From Lachnospiraceae bacterium (lineage in GTDB: Bacteria; Bacillota; Clostridia; Lachnospirales; Lachnospiraceae), in contig JAGAMF010000004.1 in the NCBI GenBank assembly GCA_017624855.1, positions 1 through 64,000 on the forward strand: a stretch of 64,000 bases of DNA. The letters are read 5' to 3'. Below the pieces are notes generated by a model. That model did no database searches and was not told the origin of the DNA. It worked only from the letters and a program-made list of their open reading frames with translations. The position numbers and the translations under genes are program-made. Numbering within the stretch: the stretch's first letter is position 1; every line of letters begins with the position of its first letter. Shown here piece by piece: positions 56,497-64,000 of the stretch.

Positions 56497-57171
56497 TTAG
56501 AAAGTTACTTCGCCGTCATGAGATAAAAGAGAAGCGGAAGTTACTCCCTTAATCTCCATAACTCTCTGAATCAGTTCCGCACCTTCTTTGGTTCTTAATT
56601 CAATTACCAAATCCAAAGCATCCTTGGTCATGTTACGGGATTTTACTTTTAAGTGTTTGGTTCCCTTCTTAATCTCTTCCACAATTGCTTTCTCAACATC
56701 AATAGAATCTGCATTCACAATAAGAACCATGGGTGCCTTTGCAACAGGCAACAACTGAAGTACGAGAATTCCCACAGTTACTACCACAGAAAGTATCAAT
56801 GCAATCTCTGCAAATCCCGCGCCGCAAATAATGCCCACACTGATAGACCAGAAAAGAAACATCAAATCCATGGCATCTTTTATGGCTGTTCTGAATCGAA
56901 CGATGGATAACGCACCCACCATACCCAAGGATACGATAATGCTGGATTGCATGGTCAAAACGATGGCTGCCGTAATTACCGCAACACCTGCCAGCGCAAT
57001 GTTAAAGCTCTTGGAATAGAAAGTTTTACGGGTAGCAATGCGATATACAAAGAAAATGTATAATGCAAGTGCGCATACGATTAGAAAGGTTAAAATAATT
57101 GCCTTCGTTCCGATTGTGGTGTCGGTATATCCCTCTAAAAATGATGTTTTTAATATATCTTTAAAACTCAT
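56497..57171 (-). CDS. DUF4956 membrane protein, cassette copy A
   Basis: The 224-residue protein has the same four-helix layout as copy B: FYSKSFNIALAGVAVITAAI, SLGMVGALSIVRFRTAIKDA and FLFWSISVGIICGAGFAEIA. The soluble end (about 145-224) is also conserved. It overlaps the VTC gene by 11 bases. The function is unknown. Confidence 0.88.
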   Translation of the reverse strand: MSFKDILKTSFLEGYTDTTIGTKAIILTFLIVCALALYIFFVYRIATRKTFYSKSFNIALAGVAVITAAIVLTMQSSIIVSLGMVGALSIVRFRTAIKDAMDLMFLFWSISVGIICGAGFAEIALILSVVVTVGILVLQLLPVAKAPMVLIVNADSIDVEKAIVEEIKKGTKHLKVKSRNMTKDALDLVIELRTKEGAELIQRVMEIKGVTSASLLSHDGEVTF

Positions 57172-57889
57172 GTCGTTCTCCTTTTATCATGGTAAATTTT
57201 CTGCATAAATAAAATTTGGAAAATGTGGTTTGCCGCAGATTTTTCAGTTGCAAATTATTATAAATATAATCCGGAAGCAATTCATCATATTTTACTTCCA
57301 ATAACTGCTGTCCAAGCCCCATAATGGGACGCTTAGGAATCTCTTCATCCAAAAAGCATTCCACCGCTGTTGATGCCGCCATATTATGGTCGAGGGTTAT
57401 TCTTACATTACCCATTTTATAAGTATAAGGGATTCTGTCATATTCCACAATCACAACAGGTTTCATGCGCGTGGTCATCATCCGATGTGTAAGTTTTTTT
57501 AACACTTCAGGCTGAGTCGCGATGTCTCGCAGATATTGCCCCGTCATCAAGGTTTGCGTCTGCTCAATCGTCAGCGGGCAACTGCTTTTATGAATTTTAC
57601 CGTGTTCCTTGCGCTTACATTCAAGGGTAATTCTTTCCGCGGAATGATTGTAAATACGGATTCTGAATTTCTCTCGGGGTTCCGTACCGTTCTCATTCTC
57701 GTAGAAGCACCGATTGTCGTAGTCATCAAAGTACAGGCTACGAATATTGTACACACCCTCTGATGCGGCATGTTTGTCCAACGGTAGCATACGATTGATT
57801 TGATTCTGCAACATCTTCATTTGGGCAGTACTGATTAAGTATTTTATCTCATGTCGAAACATGGGATGATTATCGTTTCGTATATCCAT
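57161..57889 (-). CDS. VTC-domain protein (polyphosphate-polymerase fold), cassette copy A
   Basis: The 242-residue protein has FRHEIKYLIS near the start, NIRSLYFDDYDNRCFYEN (about 47), KFRIRIYNHSAERITLECKR (about 73), KIHKSSCPLT and LLEVKYDELLPDY (about 205). These match the VTC pocket and the other copy. It follows the CotH gene after 30 bases and overlaps the DUF4956 gene by 11 bases. Confidence 0.85.
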   Translation of the reverse strand: MDIRNDNHPMFRHEIKYLISTAQMKMLQNQINRMLPLDKHAASEGVYNIRSLYFDDYDNRCFYENENGTEPREKFRIRIYNHSAERITLECKRKEHGKIHKSSCPLTIEQTQTLMTGQYLRDIATQPEVLKKLTHRMMTTRMKPVVIVEYDRIPYTYKMGNVRITLDHNMAASTAVECFLDEEIPKRPIMGLGQQLLEVKYDELLPDYIYNNLQLKNLRQTTFSKFYLCRKFTMIKGERHEF

Positions 57890-57919
57890 TTGGCGTACTC
57901 CAAAATTTGTATATTAAAA

Positions 57920-59659
57920 TTATTCTATCGGTTCCCACTTGGCGTAGATATGCATATCCTGCTCAATAATCTGCGTCTGTTCAAAAGGCATATCACCATC
58001 TGCATCATACCATCCCATGAACCGGAACCCTTCTCTTTCAGGTAATGTTGGCATATCCTTAATTCTTTCTCCCACCGGCACGGTGTAATAAGTATAAAAT
58101 ATACCGTCTTGTACCTCTACTCTTACTGTATAATATTGCATATTTTCCAGCCATACCTTATCCAAAAAAGCTACTCTTTGCGTCAAAAAAGCATCAATAT
58201 CCTGTACATTCTGCTCAAAATCCTCTTCTGTTCCCAAAAACCATCTCGTCTGATTCATCATTGCAGCCGGAGTTATTTGTTCTAAATACATATCTATTTC
58301 TACCTCTTGCAAGGTTTTCAGCTCATCCCTAAACTCCGTCTCATAAAGCAACACAACCTGCTGATAGAACTCCTCTTTTTGATACAGACAATGATACCAC
58401 GGCGTATATCCATACCGGTGAATATATTCTCTGTTTGCAATCATGGCATCGGGCAAAATAAATCTTTGCCGTGCCAATGCATGATCATAATCCCACACCG
58501 GTCCTGCATAGATTTTATCATTTGTACCATCTATATTTCCATAATAATATTGACTTCCATAACTTGCGTCATAACTCATAAAAATCTCTTCGACAAGGTA
58601 TCTTCTCACCCAAGAATCCATATCTATGATTTCCGTATAATGCAATCCTGTCTGCACATCCACCCCATCTTCTGACAAGATTGCCCGTTCGGCCGTCTGA
58701 AACAATGAACTTATTCGCTCTGTCTGATTACCAATCATATTCATCTCATGAATACGTAATCCTATGCCTGCTTCTGTCACGAAATACGGATCTTCCTTTT
58801 CATACAAACGCCCTACAATCTCCTGCGAGACAATATAACTGCCGTCTGCCTCTGCCGAAGAAATATTCACCCGAGACTCACCTGTCTCTATACGCTCGCA
58901 TAATAAATATAAGCCCATGTATTTATTGTTTAAATATAAATCAACCCACTCCGCATCCGGCGAATATGCCAAACCGATTCTGTCCGCAAAATCATACACA
59001 ATTTTATTGTTTAAGTTAGATGCATCTTTTGCATTGGCCAGTAAAATCCATTTTTCCGCTTCGCCCATTTGCAACAAATCCGCCGCATTATCCAGCTTAA
59101 CAGAATATGGTTTTTTCTCATAATTTCCCCAGGTATCGTTCCCGCGTCCGTTCATGGAATCAATTCTGCCGCTGTAATTCAGCTGTCCGTCAGCCGCATA
59201 CAACACCATATTACCGGATTCTTCATTGCCTTTTAATTGGTGGATATAATCCATACTGCCGGAATCCGTACCAATATACATTGTCGCTATGTTGGCAGAC
59301 TGCATGAATTGAATCTGTCCGGTATAAGTTTTCCCCCAGCTTCTGTAACTGAAATCATAAAAACAATTTTTCTCAAAAGCTGCGCAACTCATGCCATCTT
59401 TTAGTTCTTCTCCATTGATAAAAGCCTTGCTTGCCCGCACATCAAATTTTATATCTTCAAAAGCAACATAGCCCGGCAAAAACACATAAAAACATCCGTC
59501 CGGACCTTGCCAATAATCGATATGCTCTGTATGTCCGTCAGAAGTGACTTCCACGCGAAAGGCTACCGGATTTTCTTCTTTTATCTGTATGCCGGCAAAA
59601 TACACACCTACTGCCAAAAGGAGCACTGTAATGATAATGATAACAATTCTGTTTTTCAT
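57920..59659 (-). CDS. CotH-family secreted kinase-like protein with InlB-type repeat, cassette copy A
   Basis: The protein has 579 residues from the ATG at 59659, with AGGAG seven bases upstream. It has a membrane anchor (about 4-22) and a CotH domain: PYSVKLDNAADLLQMGEAEK (about 195), WVDLYLNNKYMGLYLLCERI (about 260) and AGPVWDYDHALAR (about 385). The C-terminal 55 residues, with PEREGFRFMGWYDADGD, form an InlB B-repeat/Listeria-Bacteroides repeat absent from copy B. It is the first gene of the two-cassette string. Confidence 0.88.
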   Translation of the reverse strand: MKNRIVIIIITVLLLAVGVYFAGIQIKEENPVAFRVEVTSDGHTEHIDYWQGPDGCFYVFLPGYVAFEDIKFDVRASKAFINGEELKDGMSCAAFEKNCFYDFSYRSWGKTYTGQIQFMQSANIATMYIGTDSGSMDYIHQLKGNEESGNMVLYAADGQLNYSGRIDSMNGRGNDTWGNYEKKPYSVKLDNAADLLQMGEAEKWILLANAKDASNLNNKIVYDFADRIGLAYSPDAEWVDLYLNNKYMGLYLLCERIETGESRVNISSAEADGSYIVSQEIVGRLYEKEDPYFVTEAGIGLRIHEMNMIGNQTERISSLFQTAERAILSEDGVDVQTGLHYTEIIDMDSWVRRYLVEEIFMSYDASYGSQYYYGNIDGTNDKIYAGPVWDYDHALARQRFILPDAMIANREYIHRYGYTPWYHCLYQKEEFYQQVVLLYETEFRDELKTLQEVEIDMYLEQITPAAMMNQTRWFLGTEEDFEQNVQDIDAFLTQRVAFLDKVWLENMQYYTVRVEVQDGIFYTYYTVPVGERIKDMPTLPEREGFRFMGWYDADGDMPFEQTQIIEQDMHIYAKWEPIE

Positions 59660-59697
59660 CTGTGCGCTCCTTTCCATGGGTTAATTCCTAACTAAGT

Positions 59698-59706
59698 ATT
59701 ATAACA
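59698..59706 (-). promoter_or_regulatory. extended -10 promoter of the CotH-VTC-DUF4956 string
   Basis: On the minus strand TGT precedes consensus TATAAT (59698-59703). No good -35 box is seen. It lies 38 bases before the CotH ATG. Confidence 0.6.
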
Positions 59707-59782
59707 TAGTTTATTTTACATATCTATGTCTTTTATAAAACAAATCAACACAAATGCAAATGCAATCATTCATCAACACATA

Positions 59783-59823
59783 AAAACCGGGAGACCAAAC
59801 CAAAGGCTCAATCTCCCGATTTT
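59783..59823 (-). terminator. terminator after the EEP-family gene
   Basis: A 12-base inverted repeat (AAAACCGGGAGA and TCTCCCGATTTT, one mismatch) has a T run on the minus strand, 27 bases past the stop codon of the gene at 59851. Confidence 0.75.
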
Positions 59824-59850
59824 CATAAAAAGGGTCAAAACACATATAAA

Positions 59851-60693
59851 TTATGAAACAAGCATATCCAGTACCAGCATGGCGTGATCTGAGGTTGTGA
59901 GGTGAATCGGGTCATCGTTCACTTTAGCCTCCTTTATTTCCGTAATTTCTTTCATTGCATCGTTTATAAGGAAATAATCTAAGCGGTTTGCAGCTCCGAT
60001 TGTAGGGTTGTCCCATGTATCTTTCTCCCGCTCGGATTCCGGCATAACATCCAGCATGCCAAGCTCTATGAACTTGCTGAAATCATCGCTGTCATCCATC
60101 GTGTTAAAATCTCCGCCTATGATAAAAGGAATGCCGGCATCGTTATTTTCCTTCGTCACCTTATAGATGGCCTCAAGGCAGGCTTCTCTCTGCTTCTTAC
60201 GCGCCTCACGATACCATGCCGCGTGGTTCTGTAAGTTAAGGTGCTGTAAATGGATGTTTAAGATACGCACGGATTTGGATTTGGCCAATCCGCCTCCCGA
60301 AATTTCTATATACGAATATCTAAGCCAAGGCTCATTGTCAATCAGAACGGGCAGTTCCAGCAGTTTATGGTCAAATTTTTTAGGAATCAAAGTGACTGTT
60401 ATCGCAGCCTTAGGATTGCGTTCATTCCGATATCCAACAGGATAAATGATGTGATGTTCCGGGAACATTACTTCTAAATGTTTCTGGAACTTATGCTGTT
60501 TGGCGAGAGTCAGTTCCTGCAAGAAAATAATGCCCGCATCCTCTTCTTCCGATAAGCTGTCGGATATACATCTCAAATTAGCCAACAGGCGAGCATTATG
60601 CGGCCTTGTACTCAGCTTGAAGCCCCACTGTGCAAGATTCAAACTTCTAAATTTTAATGTTCTGTTTTTAGTTTCTTTTTCTGTTTTTTTCAT
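59851..60693 (-). CDS. endonuclease/exonuclease/phosphatase-fold protein
   Basis: The protein has 280 residues from the ATG at 60693, with GAGGAGG upstream; a longer in-frame start at 60882 is rejected because it overlaps the next gene. Catalytic-type motifs are FLQELTLAK (Glu), IGGDFNTMDDSDDF (Asp/Asn) and TTSDHAMLV (Asp-His) at the end. The fold is shared by DNases and lipid or nucleotide phosphatases; the substrate is unknown. Confidence 0.85.
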   Translation of the reverse strand: MKKTEKETKNRTLKFRSLNLAQWGFKLSTRPHNARLLANLRCISDSLSEEEDAGIIFLQELTLAKQHKFQKHLEVMFPEHHIIYPVGYRNERNPKAAITVTLIPKKFDHKLLELPVLIDNEPWLRYSYIEISGGGLAKSKSVRILNIHLQHLNLQNHAAWYREARKKQREACLEAIYKVTKENNDAGIPFIIGGDFNTMDDSDDFSKFIELGMLDVMPESEREKDTWDNPTIGAANRLDYFLINDAMKEITEIKEAKVNDDPIHLTTSDHAMLVLDMLVS

Positions 60694-60805
60694 TTCTTTT
60701 TCCTCCTCGAAATAAAATAATAAGTTGCATGGGAGTTTTCGGGAATCCGCCGCTTCGACGAATCCCTCCTCCCATTTGCTAAAGTGTTTATGTACAGAGT
60801 GAAGA

Positions 60806-61249
60806 TTACGCAATTCGAACAAGTGTTCTGTCGTAGCCTGTAATAAAAATGTCACCGGCTTCTCCGAAGCCTTCGTCATCACTTAAGTTATAAACAAACG
60901 AAGAAATGTAATCCTCTGTGAGACGACCCATATCCCACTCGTATTCATACTCTTCACTGCTTACATACAAGAGCGACATCAATTTCCCCCAAGCAGTCTT
61001 ACTCAGCAAGACCAAATAAACCAGAGCTTCATGCTGTGCTTCAAACTCAGCAATCTTCTTCTGCCACTCAGGTTCAAGCATATCCGTTACAACGCCTACG
61101 GGTTCGCTCAAGCCCGGTGCAATCGCCTTATAGCAGGCGCAGGGCTTATTTTTCTCTTCGAATGTTTTACGGGCAATCTCCTTCAAGCCAAATGCTTCTT
61201 CAAGCTGCTTTAAGCGAAGAATCGCTTCTTCTTTCTGTTTCATGTTCAT
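60806..61249 (-). CDS. hypothetical protein, 147 residues
   Basis: The start has GGAGG seven bases upstream of the ATG, so this is likely a real gene. The protein is acidic and soluble, with a helical N-terminal half and a DDEGFGEAGDIFITGYDRTL end. I do not recognise a family. It lies 112 bases upstream of the EEP gene on the same strand. Confidence 0.75.
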   Translation of the reverse strand: MNMKQKEEAILRLKQLEEAFGLKEIARKTFEEKNKPCACYKAIAPGLSEPVGVVTDMLEPEWQKKIAEFEAQHEALVYLVLLSKTAWGKLMSLLYVSSEEYEYEWDMGRLTEDYISSFVYNLSDDEGFGEAGDIFITGYDRTLVRIA

Positions 61250-61425
61250 GTGAATCCCTCCTTTTTATTATTGTGTATTATTTATGTGTAAACCACCGCC
61301 TTATACATATAATAGTGTGTGCTCACTCCTTTGTCAACATCTTTTTGTATTTTTCTGTTTTATTTTTATATTTTTATACATCAAAATACAGCAAAATGCT
61401 TTAAAATAGCAAAAACTTATCAAAA

Positions 61426-61457
61426 AAACACCGACAGTATATATACCATCGGTGTTT
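61426..61457. terminator. terminator after the hypothetical gene at 61465
   Basis: AAACACCGA (61426-61434) and TCGGTGTTT (61449-61457) form a nine-base-pair stem with A/T runs on both strands, immediately past the stop codon. Confidence 0.85.
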
Positions 61458-61464
61458 CTTTTTA

Positions 61465-61953
61465 TCATCTCTTTATTTTGCTTTTTAACAATAATTCATA
61501 TATTGCATTCAGTTTATCATCAATGCTTGGTAGTTTTTTGAACTCTTCCAACATTTCATCAACAGGATATAATATGGATTCTACTACATTTTCTTCACCA
61601 ACAAATTCGTCGCTTTCCACATAGGATAAATAGTTAATCAGAAGAAGTTTTGCCACATATGAAACCGGTGAATCCTTTTCCAACTTAAAAGTCTTTCTTA
61701 TTTGACTTACAATTCTTTTATACTCCTCATAATCAACTCGAAACTGTAAAAATTCCGGAATTTTTTCATAATCCATATCGCATTCGCTTATTTTGTTTTT
61801 CTCAACTTCACTCCAATTTACTTCATTTTTCAAAGCATATTTAATAGCACAATTAATAATCTCCGTTCGATTTGCACTTTTCTGATATTCCTGAATTTTA
61901 ATAAAAAGAGAAATAAGTTGCTTATTTTTTCGAATCGATAAAATCTTATCCAT
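61465..61953 (-). CDS. hypothetical protein, ribbon-helix-helix-like start
   Basis: The 162-residue protein begins LSIRKNKQLISLFIKIQEYQ, then ANRTEIINCAIKYALKN, which resembles a ribbon-helix-helix DNA-binding domain. The rest is helical and charged. Codon use is more A+T-rich than in neighbouring genes, hinting at separate origin. The GGAG site lies inside the end of the flavodoxin gene, four bases away, so the two are coupled. The function is unknown. Confidence 0.65.
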   Translation of the reverse strand: MDKILSIRKNKQLISLFIKIQEYQKSANRTEIINCAIKYALKNEVNWSEVEKNKISECDMDYEKIPEFLQFRVDYEEYKRIVSQIRKTFKLEKDSPVSYVAKLLLINYLSYVESDEFVGEENVVESILYPVDEMLEEFKKLPSIDDKLNAIYELLLKSKIKR

Positions 61954-61957
61954 ACGC

Positions 61958-62455
61958 CTACTCCATCAACGCCTTGCAAAACGCTTCAATCTTTCCGGCA
62001 TCCTCATCCTTCACATTATCCTTCGGATCAAATAAAAGAACTTCCGCAGCAAACGCTTCTATGCCAAGGCACTCTGCCAGCTTCTTCTTTGCCTTCTTAT
62101 CGCTACCGCCGCCGGAACACATAAATACAGCGCTCTGCTTTGCTTTTACCGCAGGATTCTCCGCAATAAAAGTTCTCAAAGGCGGTGTAAAAGTACCTGC
62201 CCACACCGGAGTTCCCCAAATAATGCGATCATACTTTTCCGCATCAAAATCATAAGGTGCCAGTTCCGGCTTTTCTGCCATGGTAGCACTTTTACCACCC
62301 CAGAAAAACTTTTTAAAACCCTTGTCCGGATAAGCCTTCGCAGGTTCAATTCTAATAACATCCACCTCATCTGCTGCGCCCAACTGCTCCGCAATTTTAT
62401 CTGCAACATACTTGGTATTGCCTAACATAGAATAATATACAATCGCTGTTTTCAT
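61958..62455 (-). CDS. flavodoxin-family protein
   Basis: The 165-residue protein has the FMN phosphate loop YYSMLGNTKYVADKIAEQL (about 7-25) and the WGTPVWAGTFTPPLRTF loop (about 80-96) typical of this fold. It carries electrons or reduces quinones or other acceptors; partner unknown. It starts six bases after the upstream gene. Confidence 0.9.
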   Translation of the reverse strand: MKTAIVYYSMLGNTKYVADKIAEQLGAADEVDVIRIEPAKAYPDKGFKKFFWGGKSATMAEKPELAPYDFDAEKYDRIIWGTPVWAGTFTPPLRTFIAENPAVKAKQSAVFMCSGGGSDKKAKKKLAECLGIEAFAAEVLLFDPKDNVKDEDAGKIEAFCKALME

Positions 62456-62461
62456 ATAATC

Positions 62462-62860
62462 CTAGATACCCACTTCTTCCTTAATCCAAGCCTTTGCTTC
62501 TTCAATGGTTTCAAAATGTCCCTCAGGAATACCTGTTTCGGAACGCTCTGTATTTCTCTTCGCCTGAACTTTTAACATGATGGACTGACCTTCCGCAAAA
62601 CCGAATGCTTTACATCCCGCCTCCACAAACTTCTTTGTCATGTCAACAAGAACTCTTCCTTCTGCCGGAGATACAGGTGCCATTTCGGAACAATCTGCTA
62701 TGTATGCCCATCCGCGGTATTTCCAAGCTTTCGCTTCTTCCAACACGGTTTCGGTAAGCCATAACAGTTCTTCTTCATTTGTTTTTCCCTTACCTGCTGA
62801 TACGATAATTCTTCTTCCAAATACTGTTTCAACTGACTGTGCGCCGTTTTCTTTTGCCAT
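62462..62860 (-). CDS. SpoIIAA/STAS-like small protein, unknown function
   Basis: The 132-residue protein has the pattern AYIADCSEMAPVSPAEGRVL, then helices with CKAFGFAEGQSIMLKVQAKR and an ETIEEAKAWIKE end. This resembles SpoIIAA-like (STAS/SEC14) proteins, but the match is by eye only. It is the first gene of a string with the flavodoxin and the ribbon-helix-helix-like gene. Confidence 0.6.
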   Translation of the reverse strand: MAKENGAQSVETVFGRRIIVSAGKGKTNEEELLWLTETVLEEAKAWKYRGWAYIADCSEMAPVSPAEGRVLVDMTKKFVEAGCKAFGFAEGQSIMLKVQAKRNTERSETGIPEGHFETIEEAKAWIKEEVGI

Positions 62861-63004
62861 AATTTTTACCCCCTTAAAAAATATGTCTACGCCAAACTTT
62901 CAGTGTACGCGATAAATCGTGCCTACACTCGCCGTCTGATAATATATCTCTATTTTATTACCACTCAATGGGGTTGTCAACGCATTATCAGCAATGTAAA
63001 AGAT

Positions 63005-64000
63005 TTAGTTTTCCACCGGCATCTCACCCACATAATCCCAGCGGAACCCCAAGTCATCGGAGCTGTACAAAGCTTTACAATACCCCTGCTCGCCGTGATA
63101 ACTTCCGTTAGCTCCCTGTGATACTTCCAGATACAGAAGTCCGTCTTTTTCATAAATCGCATCCGGCACAACAAAGGGATTATAATAGGTGCCATTCTCA
63201 TCCGTAACCATAGGCGAAGGATAGAAAGAAGGCTCAAAAGTCTCACCGCCGTCTTCCGTGCGATATATGGCGCCTTCTGCCTCACCGCCCCAGCTTATGG
63301 TGATAAAACCAACTTTTTCATCCACGAACATCATTCCGGTGGCAAGTCCACCTCTGCCATTATAAGGATCCGGATTATAAAAGGCACAAGTCTGCCCGTC
63401 ATAAGTACCAATTAGCGCATAATAGTCGTTGCCGGTAGCCCTGTCCACCGCAACCAGACGAAGCTCCATACCATCTTCCATGGTAAAAGTGCAGGCCGGT
63501 TCTCTGCCTAGCCAATCCGCCATAACTTCTTCACTTACCGCCTCATCATCACTGCCATTGCCTTCGATATTCAGGTTATATTTCAGCGAATGGTCCACCT
63601 CCTGATAGACTTCATTGTAAAAAAGAGTCCTGTCGTACTCATCAACGGTCATAGTGGGCTCAAGCGTACCCGGTTTGCCGTTCAAGGAAAAATCAAACCG
63701 CTCAAACCATTCATTTGCGCCCTGCAAAGCCTTTACTTCAAGACAATATTCCACATAGTCACACACCATATTGCAGAGTTCCATCTGCTGCCGTGGCGTA
63801 TCGATTTGCGCATTAAAACAGGGGATATAGTTCTCGCCGGCACCATCTCCGTAAGTTCTCCACTCCATTGCCACATCATGTTCTGTCACATAACAATCGG
63901 TAGTGTATTTAAAATATGCCTGAATATAGTTATTCTCTAAAACACCTCTGTTTTCAAAAACATAAAATTCAAAGGTTCCTTCCTTGGGCTCCTTTGTTTT
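63005..64000 (-). CDS. hypothetical beta-rich protein, cut by the right edge
   Basis: The reading frame is open from 63005 to the window end (332 codons seen), so the true start lies beyond 64000; an internal GTG at 63889 is not a convincing start. The C-terminal part has sialidase/BNR-like elements (YRTEDGGETFEP and YSSDDLGFRWDYVGE), often found in beta-propellers, and is rich in Asp, Glu and Tyr. No enzyme can be named. It is probably secreted, judging by composition, but the signal region is not visible. Confidence 0.7.
   Translation of the reverse strand, partial: KTKEPKEGTFEFYVFENRGVLENNYIQAYFKYTTDCYVTEHDVAMEWRTYGDGAGENYIPCFNAQIDTPRQQMELCNMVCDYVEYCLEVKALQGANEWFERFDFSLNGKPGTLEPTMTVDEYDRTLFYNEVYQEVDHSLKYNLNIEGNGSDDEAVSEEVMADWLGREPACTFTMEDGMELRLVAVDRATGNDYYALIGTYDGQTCAFYNPDPYNGRGGLATGMMFVDEKVGFITISWGGEAEGAIYRTEDGGETFEPSFYPSPMVTDENGTYYNPFVVPDAIYEKDGLLYLEVSQGANGSYHGEQGYCKALYSSDDLGFRWDYVGEMPVEN

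Overview
The window looks like a chromosomal segment of a Firmicute of class Clostridia, most probably a member of the Lachnospiraceae. The evidence is the complete S10-spc-alpha ribosomal protein cluster in Clostridia order, including a KOW-domain gene between map and infA; strong GGAGG ribosome binding sites; sigma-A promoters; an [FeFe]-hydrogenase maturation set (hydE, hydG, hydF); VTC/CotH/DUF4956 genes; and moderate G+C with A+T-rich intergenic regions. Almost all genes lie on the minus strand. The plus-strand exceptions are a small toxin-like peptide, two methyltransferase-type genes, thioredoxin and aquaporin. No tRNA, rRNA, CRISPR array, transposase or phage gene was seen.

Layout, left to right. 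(1) 1-850: an XRE regulator with membrane segments and a small membrane protein. (2) 1055-2094: rplM-rpsI with a promoter and structured leader, followed at 2180-2413 by a candidate type I toxin locus whose ribosome binding site is folded into a hairpin. (3) 2497-5835: truA and the ECF transporter module ecfT-ecfA2-ecfA1, separated from the ribosomal genes by a TraX-like membrane protein and a lone pilT ATPase (6030-8062). (4) 8272-25109: the S10-spc-alpha ribosomal superoperon, transcribed leftwards from a clear promoter at 25390-25418 through a long folded leader. (5) 25419-27520: a 53-bp tandem repeat array and three tandem DUF4190-like membrane proteins. (6) 27661-29620: an rRNA methyltransferase, a DUF2752 protein and a GNAT acetyltransferase.

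(7) 29674-37920: one leftward gene string running from an unusual 923-residue rubredoxin/acidic linker/glutamate-synthase-like protein through a TIGR01212 radical SAM protein, thiamine diphosphokinase, HydE, HydG and HydF. (8) 38074-42611: a MATE exporter followed by five paralogous single-pass membrane-anchored proteins of unknown function. (9) 42763-47656: MscL with a C-terminal zinc ribbon, a YbaK-type deacylase, an MBL-fold hydrolase, a SAM methyltransferase, an M20 amidohydrolase and thioredoxin. (10) 47764-52421: a lipoprotein, a 155-bp palindromic element, a flotillin, a DUF1508 protein and a C39-like cysteine protease homologue. (11) 52555-53250: an aquaporin. (12) 53350-59659: two consecutive copies of a CotH-VTC-DUF4956 three-gene cassette. 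(13) 59851-64000: a phosphatase/nuclease-fold protein, small hypothetical proteins, a flavodoxin, and a gene cut by the right edge.

The parts most likely to hold undescribed biology are the duplicated CotH-VTC-DUF4956 cassette, the rubredoxin/acidic/glutamate-synthase-like protein at the head of the hydrogenase-maturation string, the five-member paralogous family after the MATE exporter, the 53-bp repeat array next to the ribosomal promoter, and the long palindrome beside the flotillin gene. Functional names rest on recognising motifs by eye; no database search was run.
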